Position numbers and translations under genes: made by a program. Positions 41,366-50,186 of a DNA stretch of 64,000 nucleotides are shown here, in pieces. Numbering within the stretch: the stretch's first letter is position 1; each line of letters begins with the position of its first letter. Origin of the DNA: JAGVGT01 sp963807225 (GTDB lineage: Bacteria > Desulfobacterota > Desulfobulbia > Desulfobulbales > JAGXFP01); NCBI GenBank assembly GCA_963807225.1, contig CAWEAD010000005.1:62001-126000 (forward strand), read 5' to 3'. The notes under the pieces were generated by a model, which saw only the letters and a list, made by a program, of their open reading frames with translations, was not told where the DNA came from and did no database searches.

Positions 41366-43315
41366 TCAGGGCCGGGACAGGATCAAAAGATCAACCAATT
41401 CGACCTCGAGTAGACCACGAACCGAGTTCCCCACATAAATCGCCTCGGCAGCATCAAGATCTGACCGGTGCAAAATTTCCTCCCTGATCGTCATCCCCCC
41501 AGGCAGAGGCAACTCGCCAATCAGCATGGCCTGCCGCAGGACTCCGTCCAACAGCCCGCAAGTCAGAGGCGGAGTTAATAATTCCCTGCCCCGCCGCACA
41601 AAAAGGTTGGTAAAGGTGCCTTCGGTCAATTCTCCCCGTTGGTTGATCAGCAGTGCTTCGAAACAGCCGGCCGCTTCAACCTTGGCACGCCGATTCTCGT
41701 ATAAATCACGCCTGGTGGTTTTGTGCCGGAGAAAGGGTTCCTCTGCCACCACCGGTTCATCCGCCAGAGCCACTCGCAGTCGGTTTCCGCCGGTTGCGGC
41801 AAGGGCGACTTTCGGGATCACCGGCATGGTGCAGTCACTGGCGACGACACTGATCGTGCCGTCCTTGTACAACAACATCCGAACTCTAAGGCAGTGCCCT
41901 TCCTCGACCTCACTCGCCCTTACCAGGCCTTCCAGTTCCTCCACCAATCTCTCCCGCTGATAGGGAAACCCCCAATACTCGGCCGAATCGGCCAGTCGGT
42001 TCAAATGGCGCTCCAACAGCCAGAAGCCCGGGCCCGGGCGCCAAAGTATGGTCTCAAGCAACTGAAACTCCGGTTCCGGGGCGACCAGGAAACGGGCCTT
42101 CAAACGACATTCCTCCCATTCCGCTTCTGGTTCTGAATCGGCGACAATGCCCGAGCCAATGCCCATCTCACCTCGCGTGCCATCTAGAACAACCGTGCGG
42201 ATCGGCACGTTAAACACTGCGTCCCCGGCCGGATCGATGAAGCCGATGGCCCCGGTATAGACCCGGCGCGGTTCGGTTTCCAGCTCCCGGATAATCTCCA
42301 TGGTCCTGATCTTCGGCGCTCCGGTCACCGAACCACAGGGGAAAATGGCCCTGAACAACTCAGATAGGGTCACACCCGGGCGCAACCGACCTTCTACGAC
42401 CGAAGTCATCTGGTGCAAGGTTTCATAGGTCTCAACCGAGAATAAGCTCGGGGTTGTCACCGTGCCCATCCGACAGAGCCGTCCTAAATCATTGCGGAGC
42501 AGGTCGACTATCATCACGTTTTCGCTGCGATTTTTCTGGTCGGTTGCCAGCCGGGAACGAACCAACAAGTCGGACTCTGGACTGGCCCCGCGCCGGCTGG
42601 TACCTTTCATCGGCCGAGCCCGGCAGATCTCGCCCTGCTTACGGAAAAAAAGCTCGGGCGAAAAGGAGAGGATCTGCTGCGAACCATGCTTAAGCCAGGC
42701 ACCATACGAGACACTCTGGTTATGACGCAGGGTTTCATATAAATCCGCCACGGAACCCTCGAAATCGAAAAGCAGCTTCAGCGTATAGTTGACCTGATAG
42801 GTATCCCCGGCAGCTATATATTCCTTGATCCGGCCGATCCGAGCCAGATATTCATCCCGGCATTGACTGAACCGCAGATTTGCCAGACGCCAAGCCCCCG
42901 GTCTACAGGTCGAGATCGACCCACGCGCGCCAGGGTCAGTTTTTTGCTCCCACCGCCCCGAGTCATGATCGTAGCGCTGCGGAGTCCGGTAAACGCCTAT
43001 CTCGGCAAGCTTCTCGCCAGGGACAAGGCCACGTGCATCCTTGATCGACTCCAAGAGATAACCAAACTCGTAGGCCAGCCATCCGGCCAGATAATAGCCC
43101 TTTGACAACCAAAGGTCGAGTTCGGCGAAAAATTGTTCCGGGTCGTCACTGGTCCGGCAGGATAAAAAGGCCACAGGATCACGGAAAAGGTAGGAATAGC
43201 GATTCTCCTGGTCGCCCCGGGTCGTTTCCAGTAAGACAAAATTATCGGCAGACGCCAGAGTCTGAAGCAGGGCCTGCAATTCTATTCTGGGAATCGGCTG
43301 GAACAACTCCTTCAT
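41366..43315 (-). CDS. pabBC: fused aminodeoxychorismate synthase component I and 4-amino-4-deoxychorismate lyase
   Basis: About 649 residues. The N-terminal PabB part (about 1-400) has the chorismate-binding signatures PMKGTSRRG, DLLRNDLGRLC, TSVVEGRLRP, IFPCGSVTGAPK and YTGAIGF. The C-terminal PabC part (about 410-645) is a class IV aminotransferase with T-E-G-T-F-T-N-L-F. Together they make para-aminobenzoate for folate. ATG 43315 follows AGGGGATTTTGTCG; a longer frame upstream begins in the intergenic region. Fusions of this type are common in Deltaproteobacteria. Confidence 0.9.
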   Translation of the reverse strand: MKELFQPIPRIELQALLQTLASADNFVLLETTRGDQENRYSYLFRDPVAFLSCRTSDDPEQFFAELDLWLSKGYYLAGWLAYEFGYLLESIKDARGLVPGEKLAEIGVYRTPQRYDHDSGRWEQKTDPGARGSISTCRPGAWRLANLRFSQCRDEYLARIGRIKEYIAAGDTYQVNYTLKLLFDFEGSVADLYETLRHNQSVSYGAWLKHGSQQILSFSPELFFRKQGEICRARPMKGTSRRGASPESDLLVRSRLATDQKNRSENVMIVDLLRNDLGRLCRMGTVTTPSLFSVETYETLHQMTSVVEGRLRPGVTLSELFRAIFPCGSVTGAPKIRTMEIIRELETEPRRVYTGAIGFIDPAGDAVFNVPIRTVVLDGTRGEMGIGSGIVADSEPEAEWEECRLKARFLVAPEPEFQLLETILWRPGPGFWLLERHLNRLADSAEYWGFPYQRERLVEELEGLVRASEVEEGHCLRVRMLLYKDGTISVVASDCTMPVIPKVALAATGGNRLRVALADEPVVAEEPFLRHKTTRRDLYENRRAKVEAAGCFEALLINQRGELTEGTFTNLFVRRGRELLTPPLTCGLLDGVLRQAMLIGELPLPGGMTIREEILHRSDLDAAEAIYVGNSVRGLLEVELVDLLILSRP

Positions 43316-43589
43316 CGACAAAATCCCCTGAACCCTGTTAAAATTGAATGATTCCCCAGCCAACCCCAAGCTGGACGGAAAGACATTTCTTAAACTTTTC
43401 GCCCCGGGCTTGGCAAGTCCATAGTGGGCGAAAAAGATCGGCTGAGAGCACCCGTTTTTTTTCCCTTATTCCCACTACACCTTGCCAGAAAAGGGGGAAT
43501 ATTTTATAAGTCTTAGTTGTCATTACAAGTATCAAGTTCGATAATATCAACACGCTCAATAACAGATTACACCTCAGGGAGGGCTGGAA

Positions 43590-44273
43590 ATGCTGATTCA
43601 GGACTGGATGGCGAAAAATGTCATGACAGTTGACGAAAATACCTCACTGATGCGGGCAACCCGGATCATGAAGGAAAACAACATTCGCCGGTTGCCGGTG
43701 GTTTCACATGGCAAATTGATCGGAATAATCACCGACCGGGATGTCAAGGATGCCTCACCTTCGAAAACCACCTCCCTGGACATCCATGAACTTTACTACC
43801 TCTTATCCGAGATGAAAGTGAAGGATGTGATGACCTCGGCCCCCCTGACTCTGTTGGGCAACGAAACCCTGGAAAAAGCCGCAATCATCATGCTCAACTC
43901 CAAAATTTCCGGCCTGCCGGTAGTCGACGCCTCCGGACACCTGATTGGCCTGCTCAGCGAGACCGATGTCCTGCGCGGCTTTATTCATATGACCGGGATC
44001 AAGGACCACGCCATCCAGTATGTCTTTGACCTGCCGGATGAGCCCGGCTCGGTTACCGGAGTAACCCAAACACTGAAAGAGAACCAGGCCAGGATTATCA
44101 GTATCCTCACCTCCTTCGAAGACGCCACCGAGAAGATGAAAAGGGTAGCAATTCGCATAGCCTCCCTGGATGATGCCAAAGAGAAGGTACTAACCGATAT
44201 ACTCAAAGAAAAATACAAAGTAGTCTATAGCGGGCGCGATGATCTGAGTTCCCTGCCAAAGAGAAGTCGCTGA
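43590..44273 (+). CDS. CBS-pair and ACT-like domain protein (AcuB type)
   Basis: A 227-residue protein with two CBS motifs (about 1-55, beginning MLIQDWMAKNVMTVDENTSL, and about 75-130, VKDVMTSAPLTLLGNETLEK) and a C-terminal ACT-like domain (about 145-215, YVFDLPDEPGSVTGV). The same layout occurs in AcuB of Bacillus, linked there to acetoin use, and in many Deltaproteobacteria with no known target. It is probably a ligand-binding regulator. AGGGAGGGCTGGAA precedes the ATG. Confidence 0.85.
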   Translation: MLIQDWMAKNVMTVDENTSLMRATRIMKENNIRRLPVVSHGKLIGIITDRDVKDASPSKTTSLDIHELYYLLSEMKVKDVMTSAPLTLLGNETLEKAAIIMLNSKISGLPVVDASGHLIGLLSETDVLRGFIHMTGIKDHAIQYVFDLPDEPGSVTGVTQTLKENQARIISILTSFEDATEKMKRVAIRIASLDDAKEKVLTDILKEKYKVVYSGRDDLSSLPKRSR

Positions 44274-44300
44274 TAGAAATCGTAGTTCATTTGTCCGGTC

Positions 44301-44328
44301 AAGCCTGCCGCCACGGCAGGCTTTTTTG
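44301..44328 (+). terminator. rho-independent terminator
   Basis: AAGCCTGCCG and CGGCAGGCTT pair around CCA and are followed by TTTTTG, 28 bases after the AcuB-like gene. Confidence 0.9.
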
Positions 44329-44350
44329 TGTCAGCCCCGTCGATTATTGC

Positions 44351-46375
44351 TCAGCCACCAGGTTGCAGATCCTGGCGAAAGGCCACCGGCACTGCCTGTC
44401 GGTCACCGGCCGTTATGATCTCACCACTCCGCGGATCCATGGGTAGCATGACAATCCCCGCCGGCACGGGGAATTCCCGCTGATCTTCAGGACGTAAACG
44501 CGCCGCCTCAGCCATGAATTCCCGCCAGATCGGGGCGGCAGCCCGACCTCCGGTTTCAGTCTCGCCCAGGGAAGCATGCCGGTCAAAGCCCAGCCAGACC
44601 CCGGCCACTAGACCCGGAGTATAGCCGATGAACCAGGCATCGGAATTCCGATCGCTGGTCCCGGTCTTGCCGGCGCTCTCTCCGACTACTCCCCGCGCCA
44701 AACTTCCGGTACCCTGCTTAATCACACCTTGCAGCAGATTGGTTATCTGATAGGCTGTCCCTGGCGACAAAACCCTGGCGACAAGCTGCTGCCCTGTCTG
44801 TTCAAGATTTTTCCCATTACGATCGACGATTCGATCGATAAAAACCGGGGTCCTATACATGCCGCCGTTGGCAAAAGCACTATAAGCATTGGTCAGTTCC
44901 AATAAAGATACTTCAGAAGTACCCAAGGCCAGTGTAAGGTTGTCCGCCAGAGGAGAGAAAATACCCATCCGGTTGGCCAGTTTACGCACCGGTTCAACCC
45001 CGACCTCCTGCAGTAATTTTATGGTAACGATGTTCCGCGACTGAACCAGGCCGTTCCAGACCGTTGTAGGCCCGTTGAACTTGCCGTCGAAATTACCAGG
45101 TTCCCATAGTTCGCCTCCGGCCCCGGTCAACTGCAACGGCTCGTCGTTTATCAGATCGGCCGGACTGAATGAGCGATTCAGGGCCGCCGCATAGATGATC
45201 GGTTTAAATGCCGATCCTGGCTGGCGTCGGGCCTGCACCGCCCGATTGAATTGGCTGCTGCTGAAATCATTGCCACCGACCATGGCCAACACCCGACTGC
45301 TGCTGGCCTCCATGGCAATCAGGGCGCCTTGAGGCAACTCCTGTCCCCGCGCGGGATTTCGAAGGCTCCAGGCCGAGATGCCCTGTGCAACCGCGTCACT
45401 AGCCAACTCCTGCAGGGTTGAATCAACTGTGGCTTGGATCGTCAAGCCACCGGACAGGAGTAGTTCAGTTCCGTATTTGTTTACCACATATTGACGAACC
45501 TGTTCGACGAAGTACTTCTCAGCTCCGCCCCCCGGTTGGTCGCGTCGCCAGAGAATGGCACGCTGGAAGGCACGTCTTGCCTCTTCCGGTGTAATGTAGC
45601 CGTCTTCCGCCATCCGGTTTAGGACATAGCGTTGTCTTCCTTTGGCTTTCCGGTAATCATTCAGGGGAGAGTAGCGACTGGGGGCCTGCGGCAAACCGGC
45701 CAGCAGACTGATCTCGGCAAGATTGAGCTGAACCGCCTTCTTACCGAAGAAGGTGCGGGCCGCCGCCTCAACGCCGTAAGCTCCCTCTCCAAGATAGATC
45801 TGGTTCAGATAAAGATAGAGAATATTTTCCTTGGCGAGCAACCGGTCGATCCGATAGGCCAGAATGGCTTCGCGTAACTTGCGGGTGTAAGTTTTCTCTG
45901 GTGACAGCAGCAATGCCCGGGCAACTTGCTGGGTAATTGTACTGCCGCCCTGGGAACGCCGACCAGACCGCAGGTTATTGAATACCGCCCGCAATACCGA
46001 CCAGCCATCGACCCCTCCGTGCTGAAAAAAACGGCCGTCTTCTGCAGCCACAAATGCCTTGGGTAATAATGTCGGCATTTGATCCAAGGTGATAAGGAAG
46101 CGGTTCTCGCGGGCAAAACTGGCCAGTTCCCGACCCTGATTATCGAGAACCACCGTGGTCAGAGAAGGTTGATAGTTATACAATGCCGAGGTATCCGGCA
46201 ACTCAAGGGCATAAAGCAGATAAATCAGGCTGCCTATGCAGAGGTTAAGGAGAACGGCGATGGCCAGTAAAAAAAAGGAGAGATGGAGGTGTCCCCAGAT
46301 CACACCTCTCCGCTTATCCTGTGGCACTTTATGGCTGGCGTTTTTATTCAAGAGAAACGAAACATTTCTGTCCAC
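44351..46375 (-). CDS. class A penicillin-binding protein (PBP1A family)
   Basis: A 674-residue bifunctional peptidoglycan synthase: a short cytoplasmic N-terminus, one transmembrane helix (about 30-55), a GT51 glycosyltransferase domain (about 85-260; AEDGRFFQHGGVDGWSVLRA, GGSTITQQVARALLL, YLYLNQIYLGEGAYGVEAAA) and a transpeptidase domain (about 330-620; active-site motif RQPGSAFKP, SRNIVTIKLL, GKTGTS). It lacks the C-terminal extension of PBP1C. It polymerises and cross-links glycan strands in the periplasm. All catalytic motifs are intact. It is monocistronic. Confidence 0.93.
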   Translation of the reverse strand: MDRNVSFLLNKNASHKVPQDKRRGVIWGHLHLSFFLLAIAVLLNLCIGSLIYLLYALELPDTSALYNYQPSLTTVVLDNQGRELASFARENRFLITLDQMPTLLPKAFVAAEDGRFFQHGGVDGWSVLRAVFNNLRSGRRSQGGSTITQQVARALLLSPEKTYTRKLREAILAYRIDRLLAKENILYLYLNQIYLGEGAYGVEAAARTFFGKKAVQLNLAEISLLAGLPQAPSRYSPLNDYRKAKGRQRYVLNRMAEDGYITPEEARRAFQRAILWRRDQPGGGAEKYFVEQVRQYVVNKYGTELLLSGGLTIQATVDSTLQELASDAVAQGISAWSLRNPARGQELPQGALIAMEASSSRVLAMVGGNDFSSSQFNRAVQARRQPGSAFKPIIYAAALNRSFSPADLINDEPLQLTGAGGELWEPGNFDGKFNGPTTVWNGLVQSRNIVTIKLLQEVGVEPVRKLANRMGIFSPLADNLTLALGTSEVSLLELTNAYSAFANGGMYRTPVFIDRIVDRNGKNLEQTGQQLVARVLSPGTAYQITNLLQGVIKQGTGSLARGVVGESAGKTGTSDRNSDAWFIGYTPGLVAGVWLGFDRHASLGETETGGRAAAPIWREFMAEAARLRPEDQREFPVPAGIVMLPMDPRSGEIITAGDRQAVPVAFRQDLQPGG

Positions 46376-46441
46376 CGACTCGGACCGGGTGAACCGAACC
46401 TGGAAGATTTTCTGAAGAGAAATGGCGGAAGGGTTAAATAC

Positions 46442-46473
46442 AAAAAAAGGCTGCCCCGCAGGGGCAGCCTTTG
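46442..46473 (-). terminator. terminator downstream of the tetraheme cytochrome
   Basis: On the minus strand AAGGCTGCCCC and GGGGCAGCCTT pair around TGC and are followed by TTTTTGTATTT. Confidence 0.88.
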
Positions 46474-46496
46474 TACATCGTCAGATAACGGACAAA

Positions 46497-46847
46497 TTAC
46501 TTCTTGTGGCAGTCGCCACATTTGGTCGGGCCAGCCCCACCATCTTTATGGCAACCCTTGCATTTCTGGTGAATAACGTCACTCGGTTTGCCCAACTCAT
46601 GGCAGGTGGAGCACTTCTTCTCTTCGCCGGCCACATAGGGCCCCTGGGTTCCGTCAGCATTCTTGGTGTGATGACAGGTGGCGCATTCAAGTTTGGCCTG
46701 GTGGGCCTGGTGGGGGAATACGACTTGGGTCCCACCTTTCTTGGCAGTATCAAAGGTTACGTTCTCTGGCCCTTGGGCGAACGCGAACGCGGCTACACCG
46801 CAAACCATAGCCAGGGCAGCAATGCAAAGCATGATTTTTTTAACCAT
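46497..46847 (-). CDS. tetraheme class III cytochrome c (c3-like)
   Basis: A 116-residue exported protein: signal peptide 1-24, mature part of about 92 residues with four heme motifs, CATCH (followed by another H), CSTCH, CKGCH and CGDCH, and extra histidines (FPHQAHQ) that can serve as distal ligands. That is a cytochrome c3 size and count; the Geobacter c7 relatives have three hemes. It should shuttle electrons in the periplasm, perhaps to the decaheme conduit encoded at 62-63 kb. The ATG follows AAGGAGAGAG. A perfect palindrome lies 33 bases before the start. Confidence 0.9.
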   Translation of the reverse strand: MVKKIMLCIAALAMVCGVAAFAFAQGPENVTFDTAKKGGTQVVFPHQAHQAKLECATCHHTKNADGTQGPYVAGEEKKCSTCHELGKPSDVIHQKCKGCHKDGGAGPTKCGDCHKK

Positions 46848-46879
46848 TTTCTCTCTCCTTGAAGTTGATGATTATTCCA

Positions 46880-46897
46880 AATGAATAGATATTCATT
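46880..46897. promoter_or_regulatory. palindrome upstream of the cytochrome gene
   Basis: AATGAATA, two bases, TATTCATT is a perfect 18-base palindrome 33-50 bases before the cytochrome ATG. Position and symmetry suit an operator; the binding protein is unknown. Confidence 0.45.
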
Positions 46898-47140
46898 ATG
46901 GCAAACTTTTGAAGTTTATATTCTTTCGGCTGGAAGATGTCAAGCAGGAAAAAATGGGGAAAAGGACGGCAATAATTTGGAGAAAAAGAATTCCTAAGTT
47001 AATTCAAAAAGTTATCCGACACCGATGCTCTTCAGCAAGTTCTTTACTGTCATTTCAGCCCAGGCTGGAATGACTTGATTGATGATAGAAACCTCACATG
47101 ATATCGAACCTGCCCTGAAGACTGGCTTAAATTAGATGAC

Positions 47141-47183
47141 AAAAAAAGATCTGGGCCGAAAATTTCGGCCCAGATCTTTTTTT
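47141..47183 (-). terminator. terminator downstream of ccsB
   Basis: AAAAAAAGATCTGGGCCGAA and its exact complement form a very long perfect stem with a short AAT-centred loop, ending in a T run on both strands. The gene that ends next to it is ccsB on the minus strand. Confidence 0.92.
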
Positions 47184-47205
47184 AAAATTCTCAGCCGGCA
47201 AATAC

Positions 47206-48060
47206 TCAGTTTGATGATCCGTAACTGTGCAGACCGGACAATAGATAATTCACTCCGTAATAGGTGAAAACTACCGAAACAAAACCGATGATGGCCAGCC
47301 ATGCGATGCGTTTGCCTCCCCAACCCCGAGTGAAACGGGCATGCAGGGCGGCGGCATAAACGAACCAGGTGATCAGGGACCATGTCTCCTTGGGGTCCCA
47401 GCTCCAGTAAGTTCCCCAAGCGGAATTGGCCCAGATCGCCCCGGTTATGATGCCGGCCGAAAGCCAGAGAAAGCCGAAAACAATGGTCTTGTGGGTAATA
47501 TCATCGATAACTTTCAGGGCCGGTAAGGTGGCCAACAAACTGTTCGGATTATCACGCGCTCCGCCCCGATTTTCATGAAAATCCTTGAGCAGATACATGA
47601 CCCCAAGGCCGCTGGCCACCGCAAAAGCCGCATACCCGACAAAGCATGTTATAACGTGGGCGATCAGCCAGTTGCTCTGCAAAGCCGGGATCAAGGGCTT
47701 GATCTCGTCCCCGGTCAGGGAAGCCAGGGCCATGCTGAGGAAGGCGAAAGGCACGGCGAAGGCGCCGATCAACCGATTCTTGAACTTGTATTCCAGGAAC
47801 ATGTAGAAAATGATAGTCGCCCACGAAAAGAAGACCAGGGACTCATACATATTGGAGAGAGGAATGTGGCCATAGCCCATGCGGTGCGACTCGATCCAGC
47901 GCAGAACCATCCCCCCGGTCTGCAGCAGAAAGCCGATAATGGTAACTGCCGAGGCCAGAAGCCCCATCTTCCTGGCCCGGAAGACAAAGACGGCGATATA
48001 AAGGAAAGAGGCGGCCAGATAGGCGAAGGTGGTAAAGCCGAATAATTGGGAACTGGTCAT
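47206..48060 (-). CDS. ccsB: cytochrome c biogenesis protein CcsB/CcsA (ResC)
   Basis: A 284-residue inner-membrane protein with about eight helices and the tryptophan-rich heme-handling motif WGTYWSWDPKETWSLITW (WWD domain). Conserved histidines lie in helix-flanking positions. With ResB it forms system II, which moves heme across the membrane and attaches it to CXXCH motifs. It follows resB with two bases between the two reading frames. This system would mature all the multiheme proteins encoded in the window. Confidence 0.92.
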   Translation of the reverse strand: MTSSQLFGFTTFAYLAASFLYIAVFVFRARKMGLLASAVTIIGFLLQTGGMVLRWIESHRMGYGHIPLSNMYESLVFFSWATIIFYMFLEYKFKNRLIGAFAVPFAFLSMALASLTGDEIKPLIPALQSNWLIAHVITCFVGYAAFAVASGLGVMYLLKDFHENRGGARDNPNSLLATLPALKVIDDITHKTIVFGFLWLSAGIITGAIWANSAWGTYWSWDPKETWSLITWFVYAAALHARFTRGWGGKRIAWLAIIGFVSVVFTYYGVNYLLSGLHSYGSSN

Positions 48061-48062
48061 GA

Positions 48063-49415
48063 CTATTCCTTTGTAAGTTTCAGGCTTTCATTTTGCTCGA
48101 ACTTGGCAACCATGGCAGCAAAATCATTTTCGAAGCCCATTTTATTTTTGTTGCTGGTCCCAGTCAGCTGCAAGGTGCTATACTGACCGTTTCCTGAAAT
48201 ATATAGCCAAACCTTCCGGTGTGAAAGAAAAAAGGCAATATAAAGGCCGATCAGCATCATAAAGCAGCCCAGATATACATACCAAACTCCGGGGTCTTTG
48301 GTCACCTGCAGGCCGGTGGCGTAAAGAGGTCGCACGGACATAACGTAATTACCGTTCGGCTGTTCGACCATGGCGGACTGTCCCTGGTTAACCCAAAACT
48401 GGACCGGGTTCTGCTCACCGGCCTTCACCCACAATTTATAACGCTGGCGGCCCATGCCGCCTTGCCGCATCTGGTTGACTATACCGAAGGAGAGATGTTC
48501 CTCGGGCCATTGCACTTGGCGGTCATAGCTGACTATGAATTTCTTCTTGAGATGGCTGGCATCATTCTCGATTTCTACAACCGAGGTGTCTTCGTAACCC
48601 TGATAGCTGGACTGATAAAAGGTCAGGCCGTCGTATGTCAGGGGATCGTTGACCTGAATGCTCTTCTTGTAAACCTCTTTACCGTCCTTGATTACCGTCA
48701 GATCGGACAAGAATTCCTTGGGGGCGCCGTTGTCATAAAGCTCCAGAACGAAACGATCACAGCGCAATTGGAAACCCAGAGGAATCGCCGGGCGTTTAGC
48801 GTCAAAGGGTTGGATCTGGCTGGCGGAACTCCCCTCGGTGATCATCATGTATCCCTTGTAACCGAGGGAGGAGCCGATAATCGCCCCGCCAAAGATTACC
48901 AATATGCTGAGATGAACCATGATCACTCCGAGTCTGGTCCAGTTGCCTTTCTGGGCAGCAAAGAGACGCCCCCCTTCCTTGTCCGCAACCTTGAATTTCC
49001 AAGAAGTGCCGGAGAGAACCTTTTCGGCTTGGTCGCGCAACTGCTCGACCGGCAGTTCGGAGGCGAATTGCCGACGCTGGGGCATCTTGAGGATTCGTTC
49101 CAGTTCCACGGCCAGATTGTCCATGGTGACCAGACGCCAGATATTGGGAAAACGATCGATGGTACAGACAATTAAATTCAGACTGAAAAGCACCAGGAGA
49201 GAAACGAACCACCAGGAATTATACATATCTGGAACATCGAGCACCTGGAAGAGCTTGGCGGTACCGGCGCCGAAATTTTCGACGTAAAACGCCATCTCCT
49301 TACCCTGCGGGATGATTGTCCCGATGACCGAGGTTAAGGCCAGAGTAAAGAAAGTAAACAGGGCCAGCTTTACTGAGGCCAGAAAGGCCCAGATTTCATT
49401 CTTTTTTTTCTGCAT
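48063..49415 (-). CDS. resB: cytochrome c biogenesis protein ResB
   Basis: A 450-residue ResB/Ccs1 protein: three N-terminal helices (about residues 12-32, 63-82 and 164-187), a large periplasmic domain (about 188-400) and a fourth helix (about 385-405). The stretch FFTLALTSVIGTIIPQG and the later LGVIMVHLSILVIFGGAIIG with histidine are family features. It partners CcsB, encoded immediately downstream. The ATG is 147 bases below a minus-strand sigma-54 promoter. Confidence 0.92.
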   Translation of the reverse strand: MQKKKNEIWAFLASVKLALFTFFTLALTSVIGTIIPQGKEMAFYVENFGAGTAKLFQVLDVPDMYNSWWFVSLLVLFSLNLIVCTIDRFPNIWRLVTMDNLAVELERILKMPQRRQFASELPVEQLRDQAEKVLSGTSWKFKVADKEGGRLFAAQKGNWTRLGVIMVHLSILVIFGGAIIGSSLGYKGYMMITEGSSASQIQPFDAKRPAIPLGFQLRCDRFVLELYDNGAPKEFLSDLTVIKDGKEVYKKSIQVNDPLTYDGLTFYQSSYQGYEDTSVVEIENDASHLKKKFIVSYDRQVQWPEEHLSFGIVNQMRQGGMGRQRYKLWVKAGEQNPVQFWVNQGQSAMVEQPNGNYVMSVRPLYATGLQVTKDPGVWYVYLGCFMMLIGLYIAFFLSHRKVWLYISGNGQYSTLQLTGTSNKNKMGFENDFAAMVAKFEQNESLKLTKE

Positions 49416-49573
49416 GTCAAAAACCCGGAAAATTTGAAATAGGAGCTAGAATCTCTCGACTGCATTGGACTTGCGAAGGTAACATACCGCAATCAAGCCG
49501 TGTCAATTAAATCAGGGCATAACCGTTGTCGACCTGACCGTAACTTCCGGACCATGCCGTCCTGCTTATAATA

Positions 49574-49589
49574 AGCAATGAATGTGCCA
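49574..49589 (-). promoter_or_regulatory. sigma-54 (-24/-12) promoter for resB-ccsB
   Basis: The minus strand reads TGGCAC, five bases, TTGCT, a full consensus match with correct spacing. The resB ATG is about 160 bases downstream with no gene between. Confidence 0.72.
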
Positions 49590-49681
49590 CTACCGGATCA
49601 TGTCTGTCCGACAGCAAAAATATCCAGCCAGGACGTGAAACCGATAAAATAGACAGCAGTAGGATTTGTGAATCGATAAAC

Positions 49682-49710
49682 AATATTCTCCATAATGATT
49701 GGAGAATATT
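49682..49710. promoter_or_regulatory. inverted repeat, candidate activator site
   Basis: AATATTCTCCA and TGGAGAATATT are perfect 11-base arms around TAATGAT. No T run follows, so it is not a terminator. It lies about 95-120 bases upstream of the resB sigma-54 promoter, a typical enhancer-binding position. Confidence 0.5.
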
Positions 49711-49881
49711 CTCGTTTCGACCGGAACTGAACTTTAATTTCCGGGCAAGAACAGATAGGAAATCGACCTGGCCATCTCACAATTGGGCTATTTAAACCCG
49801 ATGATTATAAAATCACTTGCCATATCCTGTCGGTCGCGTTATAAATTCTCGTTTCAAAAACAGGACTAAGGAGTCTTTGCC

Positions 49882-50082
49882 ATGGCTAATATGTGTGAAA
49901 TATGCGGTAAGAAGCCGACTACCGGCAACAACGTAAGCCACGCCCATAATAAAACCAGGCGGCGTTGGTTGCCAAACCTGCAGAAAGTTCGGGTGGCCGG
50001 ACCAGGTGGCGGCCAGCAGATGCGCGTATGTACCCGCTGCATCCGCTCCGGTTCCGTTGTTAAGCCGGCGGTGCGTAAGTAA
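49882..50082 (+). CDS. rpmB: 50S ribosomal protein L28
   Basis: A 66-residue L28 protein of the large ribosomal subunit. The start MANMCEICGKKPTTGNNVSH, with NKTRRRWLPNLQ, is diagnostic, and C-I-C-G and C-T-R-C form a zinc ribbon (the zinc-binding C+ form). Length is normal. AAGGAGTCTTTGCC precedes the ATG and a terminator follows. Confidence 0.95.
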   Translation: MANMCEICGKKPTTGNNVSHAHNKTRRRWLPNLQKVRVAGPGGGQQMRVCTRCIRSGSVVKPAVRK

Positions 50083-50106
50083 TTCTTCTTCTCGCAATCC
50101 TGACTC

Positions 50107-50146
50107 TGGGGGCATCAGCTAATCGGCTGTGCCCCCTGTCTTTTTT
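50107..50146 (+). terminator. terminator downstream of rpmB
   Basis: GGGGGCATCAGC and CGGCTGTGCCCCC pair around TAAT and are followed by TGTCTTTTTTG. Confidence 0.88.
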
Positions 50147-50186
50147 GGGGCCGCCGGTCGGTCCCCCGCCAAGTCCCCCCGTCAAA

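Larger units (their letters stand above)
49416..49881. other. intergenic control region between resB and rpmB
   Basis: About 465 bases between the divergent resB (minus) and rpmB (plus). It holds a minus-strand sigma-54 promoter (49574-49589) and a perfect 11-base inverted repeat (49682-49710). The rpmB promoter should lie in the right half. No gene is visible. Confidence 0.5.

Noticed and set aside
49682..49710. Inverted repeat considered as a terminator
   Set aside because: The stem is AT-rich and neither side has a T run; better read as an operator or activator site.
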